Source: an uncultured Algibacter sp.
GTDB lineage: Bacteria > Bacteroidota > Bacteroidia > Flavobacteriales > Flavobacteriaceae
Reading direction: 5' to 3'
NCBI GenBank assembly: GCA_947499935.1
Contig: CANMQH010000001.1
Location: 62,001-126,000 of the forward strand
DNA: 64,000 nt
Position numbers and translations under genes: made by a program. Positions 1 through 10,600 of the stretch are shown in pieces; positions within the stretch are counted from its first letter, which is position 1; each line of letters opens with the position of its first letter. Below the pieces are notes generated by a model. That model searched no databases and had not been told where the DNA came from. It worked only from the letters and a program-made list of their open reading frames with translations.

Positions 1-882
1 CATGCTTTAAGTGTAAGCGAAGATAATATTATTTCTGGGAATACAATTAGAGGAGCAAGCGAAGCTATAGTGCTTTCCAACGATGATATTAAAGTTTTTG
101 ATAATACAATGATTAATTGCAGAGGTGGAATTAGAATTCGTGGACTAAAAGACTCTGAGATTTACAATAATACTTTTGAAAGTAATATAGAAGCGAGTTT
201 TGGTTTTATATTTAATAATTTTTCTGATAATGTTACCATAAGAGATAATAGGATTACAGCTGCGGGTAGATCGTTTCTTATAGAAGGTCTAAACGGCGAT
301 GAGAGCGAAATAGATTATAAGATATCTATAGAAAATAATAATTTTAATTGTGAGAATATAGGTAGAATTAGTTTTAGTAAAGGAGTAGAACTTAAAGGGA
401 ATAATTTTAATGGTACAGGTTTTGGTTTAACCAGTTCCTCTAATATTGATATTCTAGAAAATACTATTATTGGTACTAGTGATAACCCAACATTTGCAAT
501 GAATAATAATAATGTTCTAAAAAACATAAATATAATCGGTAATACTTTAGATAATAGAAGCTCTGGTGGAAATTCGTATGGAATAAGAATTAATACTATA
601 GGGGATACCTTTGTTGATCAAGATGCGAATATTAAAATAGAAGACAATACCATAAAAACAACAGGTGGTAATTTTGTTATTCATTCTATTGAAATTAGTG
701 GGATTACCATAAACAATAACATTATGGAAAATACAGGAGACAATTGTTGTATTATTCCGTTTTATTTTAGAGGAAATAATTCTATAATAACCAATAATCA
801 AGTTTCTAAAGAAGATAGTACTTCTAAAGAAATTGATATTGATGGGGTTAATAATACAATAAACAACAATACATTAAATTAG
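1..882 (+). CDS. Right-handed beta-helix repeat protein, 5' end missing
   Basis: The reading frame is open from the first base of the window, so the gene starts upstream and only its last 293 codons are visible. The protein is a run of short, Asn/Ile-rich turns (patterns such as NNTF, DNRI, NNNF, GNTL, DNTI, NNIM, NNTLN) about every 22-26 residues. This is the signature of parallel beta-helix proteins of the pectate-lyase/NosD/PbH1 type. Such proteins are usually secreted polysaccharide-binding or -cleaving enzymes, or surface adhesins. No catalytic residues can be assigned from this fragment. There is no C-terminal T9SS sorting domain: the chain ends directly in the repeats. A GTG at 70 lies inside the repeat region and is not the real start. 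A hairpin with a T-run follows the stop codon. Confidence 0.75.
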   Translation, partial: HALSVSEDNIISGNTIRGASEAIVLSNDDIKVFDNTMINCRGGIRIRGLKDSEIYNNTFESNIEASFGFIFNNFSDNVTIRDNRITAAGRSFLIEGLNGDESEIDYKISIENNNFNCENIGRISFSKGVELKGNNFNGTGFGLTSSSNIDILENTIIGTSDNPTFAMNNNNVLKNINIIGNTLDNRSSGGNSYGIRINTIGDTFVDQDANIKIEDNTIKTTGGNFVIHSIEISGITINNNIMENTGDNCCIIPFYFRGNNSIITNNQVSKEDSTSKEIDIDGVNNTINNNTLN

Positions 883-935
883 ATGGGGTTTTGTAAATAA
901 CATCTAATTTAGAATTCGTTTTTATTTTTTTGTTT
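875..935 (+). terminator. Rho-independent terminator of the beta-helix gene
   Basis: TAAATTAGATG at 875-885 pairs perfectly with CATCTAATTTA at 901-911 (11 bp, 15-base loop). A T-rich run follows at 919-931. The stem begins inside the last codons of the beta-helix gene. Confidence 0.6.
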
Positions 936-960
936 TAACCGAAAATAAAAAGTAAAAACG
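917..960. terminator. Second, imperfect A/T hairpin between convergent genes
   Basis: CGTTTTTA at 917-924 pairs with TAAAAACG at 953-960, and the A/T-rich arms between them pair with a few mismatches. It lies 17 bases past the stop of the minus-strand HxlR gene, with T-runs in both orientations, so it may stop transcription from that side. Confidence 0.35.
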
Positions 961-976
961 AGTTCTTATTATAATG

Positions 977-1342
977 TTATACATTCATTATTTTTTCTCT
1001 ATGGTTGGTGCCCCATGTTCTCATGGATACTAATATGTTGTCTAGCGATTTGCCATAAGGAGTAAGGTTATATTCAGAGATAGAAGTAGTTTCTGGTAAA
1101 GAGTTTTTTTCTATAAGGCCATTTAGTTCTAAATCCTTTAGTTCTCTAGATAGCATTCTAGATGTAATACCATCAACTTGAATTTGTAATTCATTAAATC
1201 TGTGTTTTTTAAAAGAGAGCGCAGTTAAAATAGGTAGTCTCCATTTGCCACCAATAATTTCTATAACATCCCTAACAGGACGAATAAATAGTTTACACTC
1301 TTCTGCATTACGTCTGTTCGTTTTGTTTTTTAGAATACTCAT
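977..1342 (-). CDS. HxlR-family winged-helix transcriptional regulator
   Basis: At 121 residues it has the usual length of HxlR/YodB/MarR-like single-domain regulators. The family pattern is clear: Cys16 near the N-terminus, then PVRDVIEIIGGKWRLPIL (about 22-39), RFNELQ, the recognition-helix region GITSRMLSRELKDLELNGLI (about 59-78) and a wing ending in YNLTPYG. HxlR regulators are dimeric DNA-binding proteins. In several, the N-terminal cysteine senses electrophiles or oxidants, so a redox role is possible here but is inference. The gene is monocistronic and convergent with the beta-helix gene, with a long upstream gap. Its target is unknown, because the divergently placed gene (maeB) is 366 bases away and has its own promoter. 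Confidence 0.85.
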   Translation of the reverse strand: MSILKNKTNRRNAEECKLFIRPVRDVIEIIGGKWRLPILTALSFKKHRFNELQIQVDGITSRMLSRELKDLELNGLIEKNSLPETTSISEYNLTPYGKSLDNILVSMRTWGTNHREKIMNV

Positions 1343-1708
1343 AATATGAAATTAAATAGTAAGTATACAAAAAAAAGAATTATGACGTCTTAATGCTGTT
1401 AATTCTATTAGTTTTTGTTACAATTTCTAAATCTAATAATTTATATGAAAAAGTTTTAACATGCTTTTAAATACATAATACACCGTATAGATATTTATAT
1501 ATGATTTAAGAGAAAAAGCTTTTAATACATTTTAATTCGTGAATATCATCATTAAAAAATAACATGTATTTTGAAATTAAAGATGGAAAATGGTTTTTTA
1601 GAGCAAAGCCCATTCCATAATTTTAAAATAACCATCAATTTCTCCAAACAATGGCTATTAAATTCTTAGGATTATTATCTTTGTTAGCTTAGTTAAAATA
1701 ATCCATAC
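1343..1708. other. 366-base intergenic region between hxlR-like gene and maeB
   Basis: An A/T-rich divergent intergenic stretch. The only supported element is the maeB -7 box near its right end. A short open frame of 18 codons (1564-1620) exists, but nothing supports its translation. No repeat, tRNA or strong hairpin was seen. It may be decayed sequence. Confidence 0.4.
1676..1683 (+). promoter_or_regulatory. Bacteroidota-type -7 box for maeB
   Basis: TATCTTTG matches the TAnnTTTG consensus of the Bacteroidota primary sigma factor and lies 25 bases before the maeB ATG. No clear TTTG -33 box is seen at the usual distance. Confidence 0.5.
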
Positions 1709-4009
1709 ATGAGCGAAGAAAGCAAACGCATAGAAGCCCTTAAATATCACGCAGAGCCAACGCCCGGAAAAATAGAAGTTGTACCAACTAAAAAATACGC
1801 GACACAAAGAGATTTGTCTTTAGCGTATTCGCCAGGGGTAGCAGCACCGTGTTTAGAAATTGAAAAAGACAAAGAGGCTATCTATAAATATACTGCGAAA
1901 GGTAATTTGGTAGCGGTAATCTCTAATGGAACCGCTGTTTTAGGCTTAGGTAACATTGGCCCAGAAGCTTCAAAGCCTGTTATGGAAGGTAAAGGCTTAC
2001 TATTTAAAATATTTGCCGATATCGATGTTTTTGATATTGAGGTAGATACCGAAAATATTGATGAGTTTATAGAAACCGTAAAAAATATAGCACCCACTTT
2101 TGGAGGTATAAATCTAGAAGATATTAAAGCTCCAGAAGCGTTTGAAATTGAAAGACGCTTAAAAGAGGAATTGGATATTCCTGTAATGCACGATGATCAA
2201 CACGGTACTGCCATCATTTCGTCGGCAGCCTTAATAAATGCTGTTGAGCTTGCAGGGAAAAAGCTAGAAGAGGTAAAAATAGTAGTTAGTGGTGCTGGTG
2301 CAGCAGCTATTTCGTGCTCACGTTTGTATCAATCTTTTGGTGTTAAGCGTGAGAATATGGTGATGTTGGATAGTAAAGGTGTTATTAGAGATAGTAGAGC
2401 ACATTTAACATCCCAAAAAGCAGAATTTGCAACGCATAGAAAAATAGATACATTAGACGAAGCTATGAAAGATGCCGATGTTTTTATCGGGCTTTCTATG
2501 GCAGATATCGTAACACCAGATATGCTATTAAGCATGGCAGCAAATCCTATTGTGTTTGCTATGGCCAATCCAAATCCCGAAATTAAATATGATATTGCCA
2601 TAGCCACTCGTAAAGATATTATTATGGCAACGGGGCGAAGCGATCATCCTAATCAAGTAAATAATGTACTTGGATTTCCATTTATATTTAGAGGTGCTTT
2701 AGATGTAAGATCGTCACACATAAACGAAGCCATGAAAATTGCAGCGGTCAAGGCGCTTGCTAAATTAGCTAAAGAGCCTGTGCCAGAACAAGTTAATATT
2801 GCTTACGGTAAAACTCGATTGGCTTTTGGTAAAGATTACATAATACCAAAACCTTTTGATCCTAGACTCATTGCTGAGGTGCCGCCTGCTGTAGCCAAGG
2901 CTGCTATGGATAGTGGTGTTGCTAAAACGCCAATTACAGACTGGCAAAAATATAAAGATGACCTACTCATGAGATTGGGGTCAGATAATAAATTAGTAAG
3001 GTTGTTGTTAAACAGAGCAAAATTAAGCCCTAAACGTGTTGTTTTTGCCGAAGCAGACCAGTTGGCTGTTATTAAAGCAGCACAAATTGTGTACGAAGAT
3101 GGTATTGCTATACCCATACTTTTAGGTAGAAAAGAAACTATAGAAACGCTTATGGCGGAAATGGATTTTGAAGCTGATATCTTAATTATAGATCCTAAGA
3201 GTGAAGACGAAAATCCTCGTAAAAATAAGTATGCTCAAGTATATTGGGAGCAGCGTAAGCGAAAAGGTGTTACGCTTTATGCGGCACAACGCTTAATGCG
3301 AGAACGTAATTATTTTGCTGCGATGATGGTTAATGAGGGTGATGCAGATGCATTAATTTCTGGATATTCACGTAATTACCCTACCGTGGTTAAGCCAATG
3401 TTAGAACTTATTGGTATGATGCCTGGTGTAAGTAGAGCGGCAACCACAAATTTAATGATGACAAAACGCGGCCCTTTATTTTTAAGTGATACGTCTATAA
3501 ATATAGATCCAACGGCTAAAGATCTTGCCAAAATTGCTCAAATGACCTCTAAGGTTATTAAAATGTTTGGTTTAAACCCAGTCATGGCCATGGTATCGTA
3601 TTCTAATTTTGGGTCTTCGGTAAATGAGAAATCATCTAAAGTAAGAGATGCGGTTTCTTTTTTACATAGAAACTATCCAGATATGGAAGTGGATGGGGAG
3701 TTACAAACAGATTTTGCCTTAAATGATGAAATGCTTCGCGAACGATTTCCGTTTTCAAAACTCGTTGGTAAAAAGGTGAATGCGCTTATTTTTCCAAATT
3801 TAGATTCAGCAAACATAACATATAAGTTGTTAAAAGAACTTAATGAAGCTGATTCTATTGGTCCTATCATGATGGGTATGCGTAAGCCAGTGCATATTTT
3901 ACAATTAGGAGCAAGCGTAGATGAAATCGTTAACATGACAGCCATTGCAGTTATAGATGCGCAACATAAAGAAAAATGGGAGGCAGAAAATGCAAAGAAA
4001 AACAAGTAA
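1709..4009 (+). CDS. maeB: NADP-dependent malic enzyme with C-terminal phosphotransacetylase-like domain
   Basis: Decarboxylates malate to pyruvate with reduction of NADP(+), a cytosolic anaplerotic/NADPH-forming reaction. The 766 residues match the two-part MaeB architecture. The malic enzyme N-domain (about 15-160) carries SLAYSPGVAAPCLEI, with the likely catalytic Tyr40 and Lys95. The NAD-binding domain (about 160-400) carries HDDQHGTA (161-168) and the Rossmann motif GAGAAA (195-200). A phosphate acetyl/butyryltransferase-like domain (about 430-755) follows. In characterised MaeB proteins this last domain is regulatory (acetyl-CoA binding) rather than catalytic. The ATG sits 25 bases after a -7 box. 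The gene is probably transcribed alone, since ruvA downstream has its own promoter. Confidence 0.95.
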   Translation: MSEESKRIEALKYHAEPTPGKIEVVPTKKYATQRDLSLAYSPGVAAPCLEIEKDKEAIYKYTAKGNLVAVISNGTAVLGLGNIGPEASKPVMEGKGLLFKIFADIDVFDIEVDTENIDEFIETVKNIAPTFGGINLEDIKAPEAFEIERRLKEELDIPVMHDDQHGTAIISSAALINAVELAGKKLEEVKIVVSGAGAAAISCSRLYQSFGVKRENMVMLDSKGVIRDSRAHLTSQKAEFATHRKIDTLDEAMKDADVFIGLSMADIVTPDMLLSMAANPIVFAMANPNPEIKYDIAIATRKDIIMATGRSDHPNQVNNVLGFPFIFRGALDVRSSHINEAMKIAAVKALAKLAKEPVPEQVNIAYGKTRLAFGKDYIIPKPFDPRLIAEVPPAVAKAAMDSGVAKTPITDWQKYKDDLLMRLGSDNKLVRLLLNRAKLSPKRVVFAEADQLAVIKAAQIVYEDGIAIPILLGRKETIETLMAEMDFEADILIIDPKSEDENPRKNKYAQVYWEQRKRKGVTLYAAQRLMRERNYFAAMMVNEGDADALISGYSRNYPTVVKPMLELIGMMPGVSRAATTNLMMTKRGPLFLSDTSINIDPTAKDLAKIAQMTSKVIKMFGLNPVMAMVSYSNFGSSVNEKSSKVRDAVSFLHRNYPDMEVDGELQTDFALNDEMLRERFPFSKLVGKKVNALIFPNLDSANITYKLLKELNEADSIGPIMMGMRKPVHILQLGASVDEIVNMTAIAVIDAQHKEKWEAENAKKNK

Positions 4010-4030
4010 AATCTATGTAAATAATTTTAT

Positions 4031-4038
4031 TACTTTTG
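4031..4038 (+). promoter_or_regulatory. -7 box for ruvA (and probably sprA)
   Basis: TACTTTTG fits TAnnTTTG and lies 22 bases before the ruvA ATG, in the 51-base gap after maeB. Confidence 0.5.
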
Positions 4039-4060
4039 GCAGGTTAATTAATAATTATTC

Positions 4061-4642
4061 ATGATAACACATATTCAAGGAAAACTTACCGAAAAAAATC
4101 CAACCCATGTTGTTATTGACTGTAATGGTGTTGGTTATATGCTTAATATTTCGTTGCATACATATTCTCAAATCCCAGATGGCGAGCATTTAAAACTATA
4201 CACGCATCTACAAGTAAAAGAAGATTCGCATACCTTATATGGGTTTTCATCTGTTGCCGAACGTGAAATTTTTAGATTATTAATTTCAGTAAGTGGTATA
4301 GGCTCTAGTATTGCTCGTACTATGTTGTCTTCTTTAACGCCAAAACAAGTTAGAGAAGGTATCGCTTCTGGCGATGTTGGTTTAATTCAATCTATTAAGG
4401 GTATTGGCGCAAAAACCGCACAAAGAGTTATTATAGATTTAAAAGATAAAATCTTAAAGATTTATGATATTGATGAAGTTTTGGTTTCCAAAGGCAATAC
4501 CAATAAAGATGAAGCGTTATCTGCTTTAGAAGTACTTGGTTTTGTTAAAAAACAAGCTGAACGTGTTGTAGATAAAATTGTAATGGCACAACCCGATGCA
4601 GAAGTTGAAACCATAATTAAGCAAGCTTTAAAAAACTTATAA
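4061..4642 (+). CDS. ruvA: Holliday junction branch migration complex subunit RuvA
   Basis: RuvA binds four-way DNA junctions and loads the RuvB motor for branch migration in recombination repair. The 193-residue length is typical. An OB-fold comes first (about 1-64, MITHIQGKL start). Tandem helix-hairpin-helix motifs follow (ISVSGIGSSIARTML and IQSIKGIGAKTAQRVI), then a C-terminal three-helix RuvB-binding domain (about 145-193). Only 6 bases separate it from sprA, so the two are probably cotranscribed. The ruvA-sprA-gcvH order is known from Flavobacterium johnsoniae and looks lineage-typical rather than functional. Confidence 0.97.
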   Translation: MITHIQGKLTEKNPTHVVIDCNGVGYMLNISLHTYSQIPDGEHLKLYTHLQVKEDSHTLYGFSSVAEREIFRLLISVSGIGSSIARTMLSSLTPKQVREGIASGDVGLIQSIKGIGAKTAQRVIIDLKDKILKIYDIDEVLVSKGNTNKDEALSALEVLGFVKKQAERVVDKIVMAQPDAEVETIIKQALKNL

Positions 4643-4648
4643 TATATT

Positions 4649-7600
4649 TTGAATAGCACCAAACTTAAACTTGATACTCTATATAAAAGATATCACATCA
4701 AGCGCAACCGAGGCGTATTTTTAGTTTTTCTATGTATGTTTTCTCTATCGGCTTGGTCTCAGCAACCCGTAGTACAAGATTCCGTTAAAACAGGTTTTAA
4801 TTTAGGAGAAATAAAAGCTCCAGACCCAGATAGTGTAGAGTCAAAATACACCTATGATCCATTAACTAATAGGTACATTTATACTCAGAAAATTGGGAGT
4901 TACAATATAAAATATCCTATCATCTTAACGCCAAAAGAGTATGAGGAATTTGTTGCAAGAGAAAATTTAAGAAGCTATTACAAAGAAAAAATAAATGCTT
5001 TTGATGGTAAAAAAGAAGGCGCAGAAGAAGCACGAAAAAATTTACTCCCAGAATTTTATGTAAAATCAGATTTTTTTGAAACTATTTTTGGAGGAAATAC
5101 CATAGAAGTTATTCCTCAAGGGTCTGTAGAAATGGATTTAGGGGTTTTATTTTCAAAACAAGATAATCCATCATTTTCACCAAGACAACGAAGTAATTTT
5201 ACTTTCGATTTTGATCAACGAATCAGTTTGAGTCTTTTAGGTAAAGTTGGTACACGTTTACAAGTTACTGCTAATTACGATACGCAATCTACCTTCGATT
5301 TTCAACAACTTGTTAAATTAGAATATACACCAACAGAAGACGATATTATACAAAAGATAGAAGTTGGTAATGTAAGCATGCCCTTAAATAGTTCGTTAAT
5401 CACAGGAGCACAAAGTTTATTTGGTGTTAAGGCGCAATTACAGTTTGGTAAAACAACAGTAACAGGTGTGTTTTCCGAACAAAAATCACAATCTAATACC
5501 GTAATAGCGCAAGGAGGCGGAACGTTAGAGGAATTCGATTTGTTTATAAGAGATTATGATGAAAACAGACACTTTTACCTAGCACAATATTTTAAAGATA
5601 ATTATGATGAATCTTTAAAAAATTATCCGTTTATAAACAATAGAGGATTACAAATTACAAGAATTGAAGTATGGATTACCAATAGGAGTAACCGAACAGA
5701 TAATGTTAGAAATATTGTAGCGCTTCAAGATTTGGGAGAAAGCGAAAGTTTAAATGCTAATCTTTCTATTTTAGCGCCTGGACCTTTTCCTGATAATTCA
5801 AATAATGCCTATGATCCTACAAATATTGATGGTACTGGGGCATCTTCGCAAATAAACCAAAGTATAAGAGATATAGCTACAGTAGAGGCTGGTATTGAGG
5901 TGGCTAATACTTCTGAAGGTATTGATTTTGCGAAACTAGAAAATGCCAGAAAGTTAAATCAAGGTCAAGAATACACACTAAATTCAGAACTGGGTTATAT
6001 TTCTTTAAACCAAAGATTAAATAATGATGAGGTTTTAGCCGTAGCGTTCCAGTATACCATTAATGGCAATGTTTTTCAAGTAGGTGAATTTGCTAATGAT
6101 GGTGTAGAAGCTACAGATGTAAATAACAATGCACAAGGTGATGTTACCAGTGTTGTTAATTCAACGTTAGTTTTAAAAATGTTAAAAAGTAGTCTTACAG
6201 ATGTAAACCAGCCAGTGTGGGATTTAATGATGAAAAACATATATGACACGGGTGCATTTAATTTAAGCCAAGACGATTTTAGTCTTAATATTTTTTATAA
6301 TGAAGCTTCCTCTCTAAACTTTATTGAACCTGTAGGTGATAATTTTGCACTAGATGTTAATGGTAATCCTGTAGTGGATGGGACTACAAATGAAGATGAC
6401 AAAATTCAAAACCTATCCCTACTTCGTGTTTTTAATTTAGATAAACTTAACTTTAATGGCGATCCGCAACCCAAAGGTGATGGTTTTTTCGATTTTGTAT
6501 CTGGTATAACCGTTATACCTCAAAATGGAAAAATAGTATTTACCAGTGCAGAGCCTTTTGGAGAGTATCTTTTTAATATTTTAGGTGGTGGTAATTATAA
6601 TGACGTTGCTTCATTTAATCCAGATCAACAAAAATATGTATACGATATACTGTATTCGAGTACCAAAACAGCGGCTCTAGAGGAAGTAGAGAAAAATAAA
6701 TTCAAATTAAAAGGGCGTTATAAATCTACAGGAGGCGATGGTATTCCTATTGGGTCTTTTAATGTACCTAGAGGTTCGGTAAGAGTAACTGCGGGTGGTC
6801 GTGTTTTGGTCGAGGGTATTGATTATACAGTGAATTATCAGTTAGGTCGGGTTCAAATTTTAGATGAGGCATTAAAGGCATCAAATACACCTATTCAAGT
6901 ATCTACAGAAAATAATGCTATTTTTGGACAACAAACCAGACGTTTTACAGGCTTAAATGTTGAACATAAATTTAATGAGAATTTTGTATTAGGAGCAACA
7001 CTTTTAAACCTTAATGAACGCCCCATTACACAAAAAGCAAATTTTGGTTCAGAGCCTATAAACAATACTATTTTTGGTGTTAATGGAAATTACTCTACCA
7101 AAGTCCCTTTTTTAACTAGGTTAGCCAATAAATTGCCTAATATTGATACCGATGTAGAATCTAATTTATCGGTTAGAGGTGAGTTTGCATATCTTGCACC
7201 CGGAGCACCAAAAGGCACTAATTTTAATGGCGAAGCGACCTCGTATGTAGATGATTTTGAAGGATCACAAAATGGAATAGATTTAAGATCACAACAATCC
7301 TGGTTTCTATCAAGTAGACCATTAGAGCTTAATGGTACAGATGCTTTTGATGTTAATAATATGACTAATGGTTATGATAGGGCTTTATTAAACTGGTATA
7401 CCATAGATCCTATTTTTTACAGTAGCAGACGCCCAGACGGTATTAGTGATGAAGATATATCTGGTTTGTACACTAGCCGTGTATTTATAAATGAACTTTT
7501 CCCAGAGCGGGATATTGTACAAGGTCAAAATTCAGTAATTTTTACGTTAGATTTAGCATATTATCCGCAAGAGCGAGGACCTTATAATCTTGACCCTGAT

Positions 7601-10600
7601 GCTGCAGATGGTATTAGTACAACAGAAGCTGCTAACGAAAGTTGGGCAGGTATTACAAGAGAATTAACTTCTACAGATTTTGAGCAACAAAATGTAGAAT
7701 ATATTGAGTTTTGGCTACAAGATCCGTTCCAAGAAACAACGACAAATACAGGAGGTAAATTAATATTCAATCTTGGTAATATCTCTGAGGATGTGGTTAG
7801 AGATGGTAGAAAATTATACGAAAACGGATTACCTAAAGATGGTAATGTAAGTTTATTGCCTACTACAGATTGGGGTACGGTTGTGCCTCAAAATCAATCT
7901 TTGGTTTATACTTTTGATAGTACTGGAGAAGAGCGTACTAACCAAGATGTTGGATATGATGGTTATGATGATGCCGAAGAAATAGCTCAATTTGGTACTG
8001 CTTTTGGAGATGACCCGTCAAACGATAATTATGCATACTTTTTAAATGCCGATGGTGATATTTTTGATAGGTATAAAAGATTTAATGGTGTACAAGGCAA
8101 TACACCAGATACATTTTCTACTACAAATAGAAGTGCTAATACTGAGCCAGATGCAGAGGATATTAATGGTGATAATACCATGAATACAATTAATAGCTAT
8201 TTTGAATACGAACTGGATATCACACCAGCAATGCTTAATATTAATAACCCTTTTATTGTTGATACTAAAAATGTAGAGGAGGTTAGTGGTAGAAATGCTA
8301 GAAGATTACCTAATGGAGAAACGGTTAATCCAAGGTGGTATTTGTTTAGAATTCCGGTAGAAAACGAAACTAGGAAAGCAGTTGGTAACATCTCAGATTT
8401 AAGATCAATACGTTTTGTAAGAATGTATTTAAAAGATTTTGTTGAACCTACATTTTTTAGATTTGGAACTTTAGATTTGGTAAGAAGTGACTGGAGACGT
8501 TACACGCAAACTCTTGATGATAATCCTATAGGATTGGGAGATGAAGACACAGAGTTTTCTTTGGGTATTGTTGGAACCATTGAAAATGAAGGGTCTTATG
8601 TAAGTCCGCCAAGTGTTGTTCCAGAGGAATTATTTAATAATAATACGGTGGTTCGCCAAAATGAACAATCTTTAGTGGCTAATGTTTGCGATTTAGAGCC
8701 AGAGGATTCTAGAGGTGCTTTTAAAAATATTAGTATAGATATGCGTCAGTATAAACGTTTGAGAATGTTTATACATGCTCAAGAAGGTGATAATGCGGGG
8801 TTTCCAGATGATAATGGATTGGTAGGTTTTATTAGAATGGGTAATGATTTTACCGATAATTATTACCAGATAGAAATTCCTTTACGGAAATCGGATAAAA
8901 ACTCTAGTGATGTTAATGAAGTTTGGCCTACCGAAAACGAAATTAATATATCCTTAGATGTATTAGGAAAGATTAAAGCAAAAATTATAGCAAATAATCC
9001 TAATCCAGGAGAGGCAACCTTTTTTAATGTTGAAGGTGATGCAGTTAGTGATAATCCCGTAGGAGAATTTTCTGCTCATCAATTTGGAAGACAACGTGTA
9101 GCAATAAAAGGAAATCCAAATTTTGGAGATATAAGAACTTTAATGGTGGGGGTTAAAAACCCATCTGCAGCAGCCGATGTTTGTGCTCAAGTTTGGTTTA
9201 ACGAATTGCGTTTGTCGGATTTAGATAACGAAGGTGGTTGGGCAGCCGTAATAAGTATGGATAGTAATATTGCAGACTTTATGAATATAACTGCAACAGG
9301 TAGACAAAGTACAACAGGTTTTGGGTCTTTAGAGCAAGGTCCTAGTCAGCGTAGTTTACAAGATGTAAAGCAATACGATGTGGTTACTAATATTAATATC
9401 GGACAATTATTACCTAAAAAATGGGGTATTCAATTGCCATTTAATTATGGGCAAGGCGAAGAACTTATAACACCTAAATATGATCAGTTTTTTAAGGATT
9501 TAACATTAGAATCTAGACTTGATGCAGCCGAAAACAGAGAAGAAGAAGACCAAATAAGGCAGCAATCTGAAGATTATACCAAGCGACAAAGTATTAATTT
9601 TATAGGCGTTAGAAAAACAAGAACAACAGACGCTAAACCACGTTTTTACGATGTAGAAAATTTAACCTTAAATTACTCGTATAATAAAGTAGAGCATAGA
9701 GATTTTGAAATTGAAAAATCCGTAAATAAAACGGTACGTATTGGTGCTAATTATGCTCATAATTTTAATCCAGTAACCATAGAGCCTTTCAAGAAAAATG
9801 ATTCTTTATTTACTGGGAAATACTGGAAAATACTTAAAGATTTTAACTTAAATCTGTTGCCAACTAGTTTTACGGTGAGTACCGATATAAACAGACAATT
9901 TAATAGACAGAAATTTAGAGGTGATCCAGATGTTTCTGCAGATAGTAGAAATATAGATATTCAAGAATTATTCAGAAGAAATTATACTCTAGATTTTCAA
10001 TATGCCATAAATTATAATTTGACAAACTCCCTACAGTTTAATTTTACAGCAGCCAATAATAACATTGTTCGTAATTATTTTGTAGATAATGATTTGATTG
10101 CTGGAGAGCAAGATGACAGTTTGGATGTCTGGAATGGACTATTGGATGTTGGTGATCCAAATAGGCAAACTCAAAATTTAGGTATTACTTACCAACTGCC
10201 TATAAATAAAATACCAACCTTTAGTTTTATAGATGCCACATATCAATACACAGGTAATTTTCAATGGCAAAAAGGTTCAGATTTATTTGGAAACTTAGAA
10301 GTTGATGTTGCAGACCCAAATAATCCCGGCTCAACAATTACCCAAAATGTAAATCTAGGTAACACCGTTCAAAATTCTAATGTACATAACATAAGTGCTT
10401 CATTAGACATGAACCGTTTTTATAAGCATATTGGTTTAGTAAAAAAACCAATACGGAGGGTTAGAAAAGCGAAACCTGCTGCAGGTCCTCCAGGAGCTAA
10501 AAAGAAAAAGGATGCTCCAAAAGCTAAAAAGAGTAAGGCTACAATCAAATTATTAAATGCAGGTATTGGTCTTTTAACAAGTGTAAAAAGAATTCAAGCG

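Noticed and set aside
1564-1620. 18-codon frame MYFEIKDGKWFFRAKPIP in the gap before maeB
   Set aside because: It is plausible in codon use but has no promoter or ribosome-binding site. Frames of this length are expected by chance in a 366-base gap.
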